The notes under the pieces: model-generated
Database searches by the model: none
Seen by the model: the letters and a program-made list of their open reading frames with translations, nothing else
Told to the model about the DNA's origin: nothing
Translations under genes and position numbers: made by a program
In this document: in pieces, positions 35,331 through 45,318 of the stretch
Position numbering within the stretch: the stretch's first letter is position 1
Layout of the letters: each line of letters begins with the position of its first letter
Origin: Actinoalloteichus_B caeruleus
Lineage (GTDB): Bacteria > Actinomycetota > Actinomycetes > Mycobacteriales > Pseudonocardiaceae
DNA: 64,000 nt
Direction: 5' to 3' (one strand)
NCBI RefSeq assembly: GCF_000718005.1
Contig: NZ_JODV01000022.1

Positions 35331-36811
35331 CAGAAGATCCCCTTCGTCGCGGGCGCCGGGTCGGAGAGCGAGGGGAGCGCGAGGGCCGCCACCTCCGCCG
35401 CGTCGAGCTCCGGCAACCGGGTGACCGCGTCGAGGAAGCGGTCCTGGTCCTCCGAGGGCACCACCCCGTCGGCGAGCTCCCGGAACTTCGCCACGTACTG
35501 CTCCCTGGCGAAGGGGCGGGCGCCCGCCGGGTGCGCGTCGGCCACCGCGATCTCGTCGGCGAGCACCGTGCCGTCGGCGAGTTCGACCTCGACCCGACCC
35601 CCGAACGCGGGTTCCGGCGCGTGGTAGCGCCGGGTCCACTCCGGGTCCTCCACGGTGCTCACCCGACGCCACAACTCGACGGTGTCCGGGCGGGTGGCGC
35701 GGGAGCGCTCGTAGGAGCGCTGGTGGTGCCAGCTGCCGTCCTGCAGGGCGACGGCGAAGATGTAGGGGATCGAGTGGTCGAGGGTTTCCCGGCTGGCGTT
35801 CGGGTCGTACTTCTGCGGGTCTCCGGAGCCGGAACCGATGACGTGGTGGGTGTGGTGGCTGGTGCGGATCAGCACCCGGACCACCTTGTCGGTGTCGCCG
35901 ATCCTCGGACCCAGCCGGCGGGCGAGGTCGATCAACGCCTGGCTCTGGTACTCGGCGGAGTGCTCCTTGGTGTAGGTGGCGAGGATGGCCCGCTTCGGTT
36001 CGCCGGGGGCGGGCAGCGGGACCGTGTACCGGGCCTCGGGACCGCCGAGCAGCCAGGCGATGACCCCGTCCTCACCCTCGTAGACCGGGCTGGGCGCGCC
36101 CTCACCGCGCATCGCCCGGTCCACCGCCTCCACGGCGACCTTACCGGCGAAGGCGGGCGCGTAGGCCTTCCACGAGGAGATCTCCCCCTTGCGGGACTGC
36201 CGGGTGGTCGTGGTCGTGTGCAGGGCCTGCCCGATGGCCTGGTGCGCGGTGGCGGTGTCCAGGCCGAGCAGGGCGCCGATCCCGCCGGCGGCGGAGGGGC
36301 CCAGGTGGGCGATGTGGTCGATCTTGTGCTCGTGCAGGCAGATGCCGCGCACCAGGTTGACCTGGAGTTCGTAGCCGGCGGCGATCCCCCGGACGAGGTC
36401 CGCCCCGGTGGCCCCGGTGTGCTGGGCGACCGCGAGCACGGGCGGGATGTTGTCCCCCGGGTGGGAGTAGTCGGCGGCGAGGAACGTGTCGTGGAAGTCC
36501 AGCTCCCGGACCGCCACCCCGTTCGCCCAGGCCGCCCACTCCGGCGAGTACCGGCCGGCCGTGCCGAACACCACCGCCCCCGGCGAGGCGGGGTGCCGGG
36601 TGGCCTGGTCCCGGGCCGCGAGCACGGGGCGACGCGCCAGGGACGCCGCGGCCACCGCCGCGTTGTCGATGACCCGGTTGATCACCATCTCGGTGACCTC
36701 GGGCTCGACGGCCACCGGGTCGGTGGCCACGGCCGCCAGCTTCCAGGCCAGCTGTTCCTCCCTGGGCAGGGGCTCGGCTGACGGGTAGGTGCGCACCACG
36801 TGGTCGATCAT
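35330..36811 (-). CDS. prpD: 2-methylcitrate dehydratase (MmgE/PrpD family)
   Basis: A 493-residue MmgE/PrpD protein of normal family length, with the characteristic GVAVRELDFHDTF and DYSHPGDNIPPVLAVA stretches and DHIAHLGPSAAGGIGALLGL in the helical domain. It dehydrates 2-methylcitrate in the 2-methylcitrate cycle. It is the first gene of the operon and divergent from the putative PrpR-type regulator. ATG 36811 has AGGGAGA five bases upstream and is preferred over the adjacent in-frame GTG. Confidence 0.92.
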   Translation of the reverse strand: MIDHVVRTYPSAEPLPREEQLAWKLAAVATDPVAVEPEVTEMVINRVIDNAAVAAASLARRPVLAARDQATRHPASPGAVVFGTAGRYSPEWAAWANGVAVRELDFHDTFLAADYSHPGDNIPPVLAVAQHTGATGADLVRGIAAGYELQVNLVRGICLHEHKIDHIAHLGPSAAGGIGALLGLDTATAHQAIGQALHTTTTTRQSRKGEISSWKAYAPAFAGKVAVEAVDRAMRGEGAPSPVYEGEDGVIAWLLGGPEARYTVPLPAPGEPKRAILATYTKEHSAEYQSQALIDLARRLGPRIGDTDKVVRVLIRTSHHTHHVIGSGSGDPQKYDPNASRETLDHSIPYIFAVALQDGSWHHQRSYERSRATRPDTVELWRRVSTVEDPEWTRRYHAPEPAFGGRVEVELADGTVLADEIAVADAHPAGARPFAREQYVAKFRELADGVVPSEDQDRFLDAVTRLPELDAAEVAALALPSLSDPAPATKGIF

Positions 36812-36967
36812 CACTCTCCCTGAGGTCCCTCGAGTGGGCGGCGGGCGCCGGGCGGTTCGGCGCGGCCACCACCTCGCCGGCCGGTGGCGGAACGCCTCCG
36901 AGGAGGACGAGTTCCCCGGCCGGGGCTTCCGGTGGGGCCCGCTCCTCGGCTGGTTCCCGTCCCTTCC

Positions 36968-37077
36968 TGTGAAGCTTGTGACGCCCTCACCGAAATCGTG
37001 GCACCGCGAACCGGCCGCTGCTACCTCTCCTGGCTGCCAAGTGTTGTGAAAACTTCGCCCTGATCTGTGAATCTTGT
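36968..37077. promoter_or_regulatory. Repeated TGTGAAnCTTGT motif in the prpD/regulator intergenic region
   Basis: TGTGAAGCTTGT (36968-36979) and TGTGAATCTTGT (37066-37077) differ at one of 12 positions, and a weaker copy TGTGAAAACTT starts at 37045. They lie in the 278-base divergent region in front of prpD and the regulator, where a RamB/PrpR-type protein would bind. Confidence 0.55.
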
Positions 37078-37089
37078 TAACGTCCTCGG

Positions 37090-38496
37090 GTGGAGAAGAT
37101 CTACGCGGGAGCCCGGCTCCGGCAACTGCGGCGGGACCGGGGCCTCAGCCAGGTCGCCTTGGCCAGGTCGCTCGACGTCTCGCCGAGCTACGTCAGCCAG
37201 CTGGAACACGACACCCGACCGCTGACCGTCCCGGTCCTGCTCCGGCTGACCGAGACGTTCGGGCTGGACGCCGAGTTCTTCGCCCCCCAGGACACGGTGC
37301 GCCTGGTCGCCGACGTCCGGGAGGTCTTCGCCGACGCGGCGGTGGCCGACACCCTCTCCGCCGGCGAACTCGACGAGCTCACCGCCAACCTCCCCGGGGT
37401 GGCCCGCGCGCTCGTCGGCCTGCACCGCCGCTACCGGGAGGCCACCGAGAACCTCGCGGCGATCACGGGCGGCCGCGATCCGGAGCGGGTCGCCGGCCCC
37501 ATGCCGCACGAGGAGATCCGCGACTACTTCTACCAACGCCAGAACTACGTCGCCGAGCTCGACGAACCCGCCGAACGCCTGGCGGTGGAGCTCCGCCTGC
37601 GGCCAGGGGAGGTGCGCCCCGCCCTCGTCGCCGCCCTCGCCGACCGCCACGGGGTCGAGGTGACCACGCGGGGTATCGAACCCGGATCGGACCAGCACCG
37701 CTACGACCCCGACCGGCGGGTCCTGCACCTCGCGCCGACGCTGCGGCCGGGTCAGGCCGCTTTCCGGCTCGCCTCCCAACTGGCGCTCCTGGAGGTGGGG
37801 GAGGTCATCGACGCGCTCGTCGCGTCCTGGGCCTTCGGCAGCGGCACCGCCCGCCGCCTGGCCCGGATCGGACTGGCCAACTACTTCGCCGGCGCCCTGG
37901 TGCTGCCCTACCGCACCTTCCTCGGGGTCGCGGAACGGTACCGGTACGACATCGCCAGGATCTGCGACCACTTCGGCGTCGGCTTCGAGACGGTGTGCCA
38001 CCGGCTGTCGACCCTCCAACGGCGCAACGCGCGTGGTGTGCCGTTCTCGTTCGTGCGGGTCGACCGGGCGGGCAACATCTCCAAACGGCAGTCGGCGACC
38101 GGGTTCCACTTCTCCCGCGTCGGGGGTTCCTGCCCGTTGTGGGTCATCTACGAGGCCTTCGGCTCCCCCGGTCGGGTGCTCACGCAGATCGCCGAACTGC
38201 CCGACGGCAAGAAGTACTTCTGGATCGCCCGCACGGTGTCCAGGACCACCGGCGGCCACGGCGACCCGGGGAAGACCTTCGTCGTGGGCCTGGGCTGCGA
38301 ACTCCCGCACGCCCGGCGACTCGTCTACTCCGACGGGTTGGCGCTGGGGGAGGAGGCCCGGGTCACGCCGATCGGTATGGGATGTCGGGTGTGCGAACGC
38401 CCCGCCTGCCCGCAGCGGGCGTTCCCGTTGCTGGGCCGGCCGCTGCGGGTGGACGAGAACAGCAGCACCACCCTGCCCTACCCGCCGGCTGGCTGA
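37090..38496 (+). CDS. XRE-type short-chain fatty-acyl regulator (RamB/PrpR family)
   Basis: A 468-residue regulator. Residues 8-65 form an XRE helix-turn-helix (LSQVALARSLDVSPSYVSQLE). The middle has the IrrE/DUF955-like fold, where the metalloprotease HExxH is not present (QAAFRLASQLALLE). The C-terminal DUF2083 part ends with GCRVCERPACPQRAFP. In mycobacterial PrpR this family senses propionyl-CoA-type ligands and carries conserved cysteines that bind an iron-sulfur cluster; several such Cys are present here. The start is GTG 37090 with no clear Shine-Dalgarno, so it may be leaderless. The divergent position next to prpDBC points to control of that operon. Confidence 0.9.
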   Translation: MEKIYAGARLRQLRRDRGLSQVALARSLDVSPSYVSQLEHDTRPLTVPVLLRLTETFGLDAEFFAPQDTVRLVADVREVFADAAVADTLSAGELDELTANLPGVARALVGLHRRYREATENLAAITGGRDPERVAGPMPHEEIRDYFYQRQNYVAELDEPAERLAVELRLRPGEVRPALVAALADRHGVEVTTRGIEPGSDQHRYDPDRRVLHLAPTLRPGQAAFRLASQLALLEVGEVIDALVASWAFGSGTARRLARIGLANYFAGALVLPYRTFLGVAERYRYDIARICDHFGVGFETVCHRLSTLQRRNARGVPFSFVRVDRAGNISKRQSATGFHFSRVGGSCPLWVIYEAFGSPGRVLTQIAELPDGKKYFWIARTVSRTTGGHGDPGKTFVVGLGCELPHARRLVYSDGLALGEEARVTPIGMGCRVCERPACPQRAFPLLGRPLRVDENSSTTLPYPPAG

Positions 38497-38667
38497 TCCG
38501 TCGCCGGAGGACGTGCGCGCCTCCCGTCAGGAGGCCTGCCGCAGCCGGCGACGTTCCCTGGCCCGCAGCCACCCCGAGTCCACCCTCCGCGGGACCCGGT
38601 CGTCGTGGGCGCCGACGACCGCCCACCCGAGATCCCCTACCGACCCCGAGGGCACTGCGCCCAGATC

Positions 38668-38892
<225 letters not shown>

Positions 38893-39819
38893 ACCCCCAC
38901 GCCCCCGCCACCCGGCTCACCCACGCGCTACGCGCGGGACACCTCGACCCGTCGGCCCCGGTCGCGGTGCTCACCGCCACCGCCTGCCGGGTGCACGTCC
39001 CCGCCAGCCCCGCGCCCGGGGCGCCCGTGCCACGCCGGCACCAGCTCACGGAAGGGGGGCGGGAGTTGGTGGGCCGGCTGACACCGCTGCTGATGATCGT
39101 GCTGGATCACGTCGAGTTCCGGGACCAGGGCAGCCGTCGTCCCTCCCACGGCAGGGTGTTCGTCCGCCGTCCTCCGCGTTTACCCGCGAGTGGGTGTCCG
39201 GTAGCCGCCCGCCATTTTCCGGCGTGGTCGGGCGCGGTGACCATGGCCCACGACGTGACCGGCGCCCGCCGTTCGGTCCTCGCGGAGTTCACGGCCGAGG
39301 GAGGGAACCCGATGCGCGCGCTTCCCCCAGCGCCGGACCTCCCGGTCCAGGTTCGCGGACCGCTCACCTGTCACCCGGGTGCGCGACGTCCCGCCGGGGA
39401 GGGGCCCTCCACCTGCGTACGTCGTGACGAGGTCCTCGGCCTGCTCGGATCGGGTGGCACCACGAGCGTCGGCGTGGGCACCACCCGGGTGCTGCGCACC
39501 GCCGGTGAGGTCACGACGTCGCGTTCGCGGTGGCCGTGGTGCCGATGACCTCCACCGGTCCGCCCCAGGTCCCCCCGCCGCCGTCCGGTGACCTCCCCGT
39601 CGGGCAGGCGGTGTGCGCGCTCACCCCGCTCACCTACGCCAGCGAGCCTCCGCGGGCGGTGACCGCGCGTACCGTCCCGCGCCTCCCGCTGCCCGCCGCC
39701 GCCGTGCTCGCGGCCGCCGCCGTGCTCGCGGACCGCGCGGCGCCCACGGGCTGGGCCGGTGTCCGCGCCACCCGCCGCCGGGCCCTCCAGCAGGCAGTTC
39801 CGAGGCAAGGAGAAGCCCC
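38893..39819. other. Region without a confident gene before the glycoside operon
   Basis: One plus-strand frame of about 220 codons (from GTG 38886 to 39548, VVNPHAPATRLTHALRAG...) crosses this region but matches nothing I know and becomes low-complexity in its second half. The rest looks non-coding. The AAGGAG at 39807-39812 is the ribosome site of the next gene. Confidence 0.35.
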
Positions 39820-41151
39820 GTGTACCGCTACACCGTCGCCGTCATCGGGAGCGGCTACGTCGGACTCACCACCGGAGCGTGCCTGGCCTCGCTGGGACAT
39901 CGCGTGCGGTGCGCCGACATCGACTCCGCCAAGGTCGACCGCCTCCGCCGGGGCGAGGTCGACATCCTCGAACCGGGGCTGCCCGAGCTGATCCGGCAGG
40001 GCCAGGCCTCCGGGCTGCTCGCCTTCGAGGTCGGGGCGGCCGGGGCGGTCCGCGACGCCGAGGTGGTCATCCTCTGCCTGCCCACCCCGATGGGGCCGGA
40101 CGGGACGGCCGACCTCACGGCGGTGTCGGCGGTCCTGGCGGAGACCGGAGCACTGCTGGCCCCGGGCTGCGTCCTGGTGAACAAGTCCACCGTCCCGGTG
40201 GGGACGGCGCGTGGGATGGCGGAGATCCTGGGCCGCGACGACGTCCACGTCGTCAGCAACCCCGAGTTCCTCCGCGAGGGCAGCGCGGTGGCGGACTTCC
40301 TCTCACCCGACCGGATCGTCGTCGGTTCCGACAGCCGCCGCGCGGCCGAACGGGTCCTCGCCCTCTACGCGCGGCTCGGGGCGCCGGCCGTGCTCACCGA
40401 CGCCACCAGCGCCGAACTGGTCAAGTACGCGGCGAACTGCTTCCTCGCCACGAAGCTGTCCTACGTCAACTCCATCGCCGAGCTGTCCGAACGCCTCGGC
40501 GGGAACATCGCCGACATCCTCACCGGCATGGGCTACGACCAGCGGATCGGCCAGTCCTACCTGCGGCCGGGGCCGGGGTGGGGCGGGTCCTGCCTGCCGA
40601 AGGACACGATGGCGCTGCTGCGGGTCTCGGAGTCGGTGGGTTTCGACTTCCCCCTCCTCGCCGAGGCCGTCCGCACCAACGAGCGGCAGCGGGAGCGGGT
40701 GGTGGACAGGGTCGAGGCCGCCTGCGGTGGGTCCCTCGACGGGCTCCGGCTCGGGCTGTTGGGCCTCACCTTCAAGGCCGGAACGGACGACCTGCGTGAC
40801 TCGCCCGCGCTGGCGATCGCGGAACTGCTGGTGCGCCGGGGTGCCGAGCTCGTCGCCCACGACCCGGCGGTCGCGGTGACCCGGGAGATCCCCGGTGGCG
40901 CGGTGGCGGTCACCGACGACCCCTACCAGGCGGCGAAAGGCGCGGACGGGTTGGTGCTGCTCACCGAGTGGCCGTCGTTCCGGGCACTGGACTGGTCGCG
41001 GGTGGCCGGGCTGCTGGCCCGGCCCGTCGTCGTCGACACCCGCAACCACCTCGATCCCGACGTGCTCGCCGGCGCGGGGATCACGTTGACCGGTTTCGGT
41101 GCCGCCCCCGGGGCGGCCCGTGCCGAGCCCGACCTGGTCCCCGAACCCTGA
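39820..41151 (+). CDS. UDP-glucose 6-dehydrogenase family
   Basis: A 443-residue UDP-glucose/GDP-mannose dehydrogenase. The N-terminal NAD fold starts YTVAVIGSGYVGLTTGACLA, NKSTVPVGT lies in the linker, and the catalytic cysteine is in GPGWGGSCLPKD. The C-terminal UDP-binding domain has LTFKAGTDDLRDSPA. GTG 39820 with AAGGAG upstream is chosen over an in-frame ATG 69 codons earlier, whose extension is Arg/Pro-rich. The enzyme oxidises UDP-glucose to UDP-glucuronate, probably to supply the sugar for the two glycosyltransferases that follow. First gene of a six-gene operon. Confidence 0.92.
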   Translation: MYRYTVAVIGSGYVGLTTGACLASLGHRVRCADIDSAKVDRLRRGEVDILEPGLPELIRQGQASGLLAFEVGAAGAVRDAEVVILCLPTPMGPDGTADLTAVSAVLAETGALLAPGCVLVNKSTVPVGTARGMAEILGRDDVHVVSNPEFLREGSAVADFLSPDRIVVGSDSRRAAERVLALYARLGAPAVLTDATSAELVKYAANCFLATKLSYVNSIAELSERLGGNIADILTGMGYDQRIGQSYLRPGPGWGGSCLPKDTMALLRVSESVGFDFPLLAEAVRTNERQRERVVDRVEAACGGSLDGLRLGLLGLTFKAGTDDLRDSPALAIAELLVRRGAELVAHDPAVAVTREIPGGAVAVTDDPYQAAKGADGLVLLTEWPSFRALDWSRVAGLLARPVVVDTRNHLDPDVLAGAGITLTGFGAAPGAARAEPDLVPEP

Positions 41152-41186
41152 CCGGGTCGACCATCCGAGAAGAGAAGGACACCGCG

Positions 41187-42380
41187 ATGCGCGTGCTCTG
41201 CACGATCACCGGAACCCCCTCCCACGCCAGGGCGCTGCTGCCCCTCGCGCGGGGCCTCGTCGCGGCCGGGCACGAGCTCCTGGTCGTCGCGCCGCCGAAA
41301 CCGGCAGCCGTGTTCGACGGTGAACCGGTCCGCGTCGAACCGGTCCTGTCCGAACTGGCCGACCTGGTGATGCGGGCCCTGGCCGACGGCACCTCCACGG
41401 TGCCGGCGGACGTCGACCGGCACCACCAGGCGCTGTGGGTGATGACCGGCTGCGGCCCCCACATCGCAGCCAACCACGAGGCGATCCTGCCCCTGGCCCG
41501 GGACTTCGACCCCGACCTGGTGTTGCGGGACGGCACCGACTTCGCTGGCGCCCTGGTCGCGGAGGCGCTCGGAGTCCCCTCGGTGCCCGCGCCGTCGGGG
41601 ACCGGCCAGTTCCTCGACCCCGCGTTGGTGCACGCCGAGCTCAACGGGCGCCGCGCCGAGCTGGGGCTGGCACCCCTGGACGACCCGCTGGCCATGTACC
41701 CGCACGGCCGCCTGGACTGCGTGCCCGCCGAACTCTCCTTCGCCCGGTCGGACGCCGCACCGGCCTTCGCCTACCAGCAGCCGGCGGCGGTGACCCGCGC
41801 CGAACGGCTCCCGGACTGGGTGGCCGACCTGCCGGCGGACCGACCGCTGGTCATCGCCTCGGCCGGCACCATGCTCCCCGGGTTCACCCCGGAGCCTGGG
41901 CAGCTCCCCGACTCCGTCACCGAGCACCCGTTCGCGGTGGTCCCCGAGTCCTTCATCGCCGGCCTGTCCGAACTGGACTGCGTGGGCGTGGTCGCCACTG
42001 GGGGGATCCCCGTCGACCCGGACCTCGCCGGGGAGAACGTGCACGTGGTCGACCACATCCCCCAGCCGTCGCTGTTGCAGTGCGCGCAGCTGTTCGTCAC
42101 CCACGGCGGCTACAACAGCATCCGCGAGTCGATGCGCGCGGCGGTGCCGATGGCGGTGCTGCCCCTGTTCGGCGACCAGGAGCACAACAGCGACCGGCTG
42201 ATCGAGCTCGGCCTGGGGGTGCGGGTCGCCGACCCCGAGGGCCACCACGTCGCCGAGGCCTGCCGGACCCTGCTGGACGATCCCGGGTACGAAGCGCGGC
42301 TTCGCGGCGCGCAGCGGCGGATGCTGGCCCTGCCGCCGGTGGAGTCGGCCGTGGCCCACCTGGAAGGGCTGGTGCGGTGA
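41187..42380 (+). CDS. GT1-family glycosyltransferase (natural-product/UGT type)
   Basis: A 397-residue GT-B enzyme similar to macrolide and aromatic glycosyltransferases. The N-terminus, RVLCTITGTPSHARALLPLA, is the family's acceptor-domain opening. The C-terminal donor-binding motif is VTHGGYNSIRESMRAAVPM followed by PLFGDQEHN. It starts at ATG 41187, 35 bases after the dehydrogenase. It may transfer glucuronate or a derived sugar to a small molecule. The acceptor is unknown, and there is no evidence linking it to the bipyridine product 23 kb away. Confidence 0.9.
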   Translation: MRVLCTITGTPSHARALLPLARGLVAAGHELLVVAPPKPAAVFDGEPVRVEPVLSELADLVMRALADGTSTVPADVDRHHQALWVMTGCGPHIAANHEAILPLARDFDPDLVLRDGTDFAGALVAEALGVPSVPAPSGTGQFLDPALVHAELNGRRAELGLAPLDDPLAMYPHGRLDCVPAELSFARSDAAPAFAYQQPAAVTRAERLPDWVADLPADRPLVIASAGTMLPGFTPEPGQLPDSVTEHPFAVVPESFIAGLSELDCVGVVATGGIPVDPDLAGENVHVVDHIPQPSLLQCAQLFVTHGGYNSIRESMRAAVPMAVLPLFGDQEHNSDRLIELGLGVRVADPEGHHVAEACRTLLDDPGYEARLRGAQRRMLALPPVESAVAHLEGLVR

Positions 42381-43858
42381 TGGCCCGTCCCCGCATCCGG
42401 CACAACGACCACGGGGTGCTCCACCCACCGGACCCGGGCGGGTGGACGCCGGAGCTGCCCGTGAGCGTCGTCATCCCCGCGCACGACTACCACGACCGGC
42501 TGGACCTCACCCTGGCCGCGTTGGCGGCCCAGTCCTACCCGGCTGAACTGCTGGAGGTCGTCGTGGTCGACGACGGCAGCACCCCGCCGGTCCGGTTGCC
42601 GGAGATCAGGCCGGAGCGCACCCGGCTGGTGACGGCGGGTCCCGACGGGTGGGGGCCGGGGCACGCGCTGCGGCGGGGCGTCGACGTCGCCGAGGGCACG
42701 GTCATCCACCGGCTCGACGCGGACATGATCGCCTGCCGGGAGGAGGTGGAGCTGCACCTGCGGTGGCACCACCTCGCCGACTACCTCGTCGTGCTCGGCC
42801 ACCGGCTGATGGTGGACTTCACCAGCGGCGACCTCACCCCGGAGCAGGTGCGGGCCTCGGTCGCGGAGGGCCGTTCCGGTGAGCTGTACGACCCGGCCGG
42901 CGCCACGCCCAACCACTGGATCGACGCGGTCAGCGGGGAGACCGACGGGCTGCGGGAGGCCGGGCCGAGCGTGGGCACCACCCTGGTGGGCGCCAGCATG
43001 TCCGTCCCCGCCGACCTGCTGCGGGCCGCCGGGGGCGTCGACCCGCGCCTGACGCACGGCGAGGACACCGAGCTGGGCTACCGGCTGTCGCAGGCCGGCG
43101 CGGTGTTCGTGCCGGAGGCGGGCGCGACGTCCTGGCACCTCGGCGCCTCCGGTCTGCTCCGCGACCCCGAGGGCACGGTCCGGCACAACCGCCCCTACCT
43201 GGCGGATCTCGTGCCGACGCTGCGCCTGGCCCGCCGGGGCGTGGCGCGGCAGTGGACGGTGCCCTACGTCGACGTCGTGATCGACACCCGGGGCGCCGGG
43301 CACGAGGCGGTGTGCGCGAGCGTGGACGCGGCCCTGGCCGGCGGGGTGCCCGACGTGCGGGTCACGCTGCTGGGGCCGTGGGACGAGTTGGGCGGGGAAC
43401 GGCGGGACGTGCTCGCCGAGGAGTTCGTCGACGCCCGGCTCACCCGCGTCCACTACCGGGGGGAGGGCCGGGTCCGGTTCGCCACCTCGGCCGGGCGCGA
43501 CTCGTTCCCCGTCCCGTTCCGGTTCACCTGCCCGGCCGGGTGGCGCCTCCACCCCGGGGCGCTGGCCCGGCTGGTGCGGTGGTCGGACGTCCGGCGCCTC
43601 GCGGTCGTCCCGCTCGGCCTCCCCGAGGGGGGCGAGCTCGGCCGGCTCGAACGGACGGCCCTGGTGCGGCGGGCCGCCCTGCTGTCCCCGGATGCGTCCG
43701 ACCTCGACGGTGTCCTGGACGAGATCGGCGGGGTGGAGGGGGTGGACGCGGCCGAGTGGGGCACCGGGGAACCTCCCGGCCCCGACGACCTGTCCATCGA
43801 CAACCTGCTGACCCTGCTGGAGGAGCAGGGTCTCCGACCGCCCCGGGCCACGCCGTGA
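42380..43858 (+). CDS. GT2-family glycosyltransferase with C-terminal extension
   Basis: A 492-residue protein. Residues 25-260 are a GT-A domain: SVVIPAHDYHDRLDLTLAAL, VVVVDDGS, the metal-binding HRLDADMI, and HGEDTELGYRL as the catalytic acidic motif. The C-terminal 220 residues form a second part with a weak repeat of the fold (YVDVVIDTRGAGHEAVCASV) of unclear role, perhaps a degenerate second glycosyltransferase domain. ATG 42380 shares one base with the upstream stop, so the two glycosyltransferases are coupled. Acceptor and donor are unknown. Confidence 0.87.
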   Translation: MARPRIRHNDHGVLHPPDPGGWTPELPVSVVIPAHDYHDRLDLTLAALAAQSYPAELLEVVVVDDGSTPPVRLPEIRPERTRLVTAGPDGWGPGHALRRGVDVAEGTVIHRLDADMIACREEVELHLRWHHLADYLVVLGHRLMVDFTSGDLTPEQVRASVAEGRSGELYDPAGATPNHWIDAVSGETDGLREAGPSVGTTLVGASMSVPADLLRAAGGVDPRLTHGEDTELGYRLSQAGAVFVPEAGATSWHLGASGLLRDPEGTVRHNRPYLADLVPTLRLARRGVARQWTVPYVDVVIDTRGAGHEAVCASVDAALAGGVPDVRVTLLGPWDELGGERRDVLAEEFVDARLTRVHYRGEGRVRFATSAGRDSFPVPFRFTCPAGWRLHPGALARLVRWSDVRRLAVVPLGLPEGGELGRLERTALVRRAALLSPDASDLDGVLDEIGGVEGVDAAEWGTGEPPGPDDLSIDNLLTLLEEQGLRPPRATP

Positions 43859-45318
43859 CCGACCCACCGGAGGGACCCTCCACCGTGGACCTGCTGGTGG
43901 TCGGTAGCGGACCCGTCGGCGCGACCGTCGCCCGCCGCGTCCGGGACCTCGTCCCCGGGGCCTCGGTGCTCGTCGTCGACGCGGGCCCCGCCGTGACCGG
44001 GCCACCCGGCCGCAACGTGCACAACCTCCCGGCCGCCGACCGGGCCGAACCCCGCCACCGCTCCGCCGGGCGGTACCCGGCGGTCGGAGCCGGCGCGGTC
44101 ACGCCCCGGTTCGGGACCGGGCTGCTGCGCCCGGCCGACCCGGAGGGCGACGAGCAGGACGGGATGCCCGCCGCCGCGCTGTCCACCTGCGTCGGCGGCA
44201 TGGGCGGCCACTGGACCTGCGCCACCCCCCGCCCGGGGCCGGCGGAGCGGTCCCCGTTCGTCGGTTCCGACGACCTCGCCGTCGCCGAGCGGCTGCTGGG
44301 GGTGCGCGCCCGGCCCTACGCCGACACCGCCGCCGGCACCCGGTTGCTCGCCGGGCTCCGGGACGCCCTGCCCGGTCAGGACGTCGGGTGGATGCCGATG
44401 GCGGGCGGGCCGGGGGAGTGGGGCGGTGTCGACACCGTGCTCGGCGACCTCGACCGCCAACCGGGGTTCCTGCTCCGCCCCGAGACCCTGTGCCGCCGGC
44501 TGCTCCTCGACGACGGCCGGGTGGTCGGCGCGGAACTGGAGTGCCTGCGCGGTGGCCGGCGGTGGGTGGTGCGGTCCCGCGCGGTGGCCGTGGCGGCCGA
44601 CGCGTTCCGAGGACCGCAGCTGTTGTGGGCGTCGGGGTTGCGACCACCAGCCCTGGGCCGGTACCTCAACGACCACCTGGCGGTGATGGCGTGGGCGTTG
44701 CTGGACCTCGACGACCCTCCCCGTCACCCCGAACCGGCCGAACCGTTCGACGGGGAGTGGCGGGACCTGGTGACCGGTGTCCTGCGGGTCCCCTGGACCA
44801 GCGGGCACCCCTTCCACGGGCAGGTCATGCTCGCCGACCTCGGCCCGCTGGGCCCCGGGGTCGCCGACCCACGTCCCCTGCTGAGCCTGACCTGGTACGC
44901 GGCCAAGGAGATCCGTGCCCGGGACCGCGTCACCTTCTCGGCGGAGCGGCTCGACGCCTACGGGATGCCGGCGCCCCGCGTGGAGTACGGGCTCACCCGG
45001 GCCGACCGGGCCACCGCCGCCCGCGCCGCCGAACTCGTGTCCACGGTGGCCGCCTCGCTCGGGGAGGCGACCCCCGGGGGTGAGCCCCGGCTGTTGCCGG
45101 CGGGCAGCTCCCTGCACTACCAGGGCACGGTGCGGATGGGCCACGACCCGCGCACCTCGGTCTGCGACCGGGACGGCCGGGTGTGGGGTGTGGACAACCT
45201 CGTCGTCGGCGGCAACGGGGTCATCGGCTGGCCCACGGCGGCGAACCCGACGCTCACCAGCGCGGCCCTCGCCGTGCGCTCGGCGGCGGCGGTGGCGCGG
45301 ATGATCCAGGGGGTGTGA
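43855..45318 (+). CDS. GMC-family FAD oxidoreductase (sugar/alcohol oxidase type)
   Basis: A 487-residue protein. The N-terminus has a GxGxxG-type FAD motif (VVGSGPVGATVARRV). The C-terminus has the GMC_oxred_C signature YQGTVRMGHDP and GVDNLVVGGNGVIGWPTAANPTLTS. The His preceding YQGT (SSLHYQG) and the Asn of AANPTLT are in the positions of the GMC catalytic pair. The layout is close to pyranose oxidase-like members, which oxidise sugar hydroxyls to ketones. GTG 43855 overlaps the GT2 stop by 4 nt. Together with the Gfo/Idh gene downstream it suggests oxidation-reduction (epimerisation or deoxygenation-like) of a glycoside. Confidence 0.87.
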   Translation: MTDPPEGPSTVDLLVVGSGPVGATVARRVRDLVPGASVLVVDAGPAVTGPPGRNVHNLPAADRAEPRHRSAGRYPAVGAGAVTPRFGTGLLRPADPEGDEQDGMPAAALSTCVGGMGGHWTCATPRPGPAERSPFVGSDDLAVAERLLGVRARPYADTAAGTRLLAGLRDALPGQDVGWMPMAGGPGEWGGVDTVLGDLDRQPGFLLRPETLCRRLLLDDGRVVGAELECLRGGRRWVVRSRAVAVAADAFRGPQLLWASGLRPPALGRYLNDHLAVMAWALLDLDDPPRHPEPAEPFDGEWRDLVTGVLRVPWTSGHPFHGQVMLADLGPLGPGVADPRPLLSLTWYAAKEIRARDRVTFSAERLDAYGMPAPRVEYGLTRADRATAARAAELVSTVAASLGEATPGGEPRLLPAGSSLHYQGTVRMGHDPRTSVCDRDGRVWGVDNLVVGGNGVIGWPTAANPTLTSAALAVRSAAAVARMIQGV

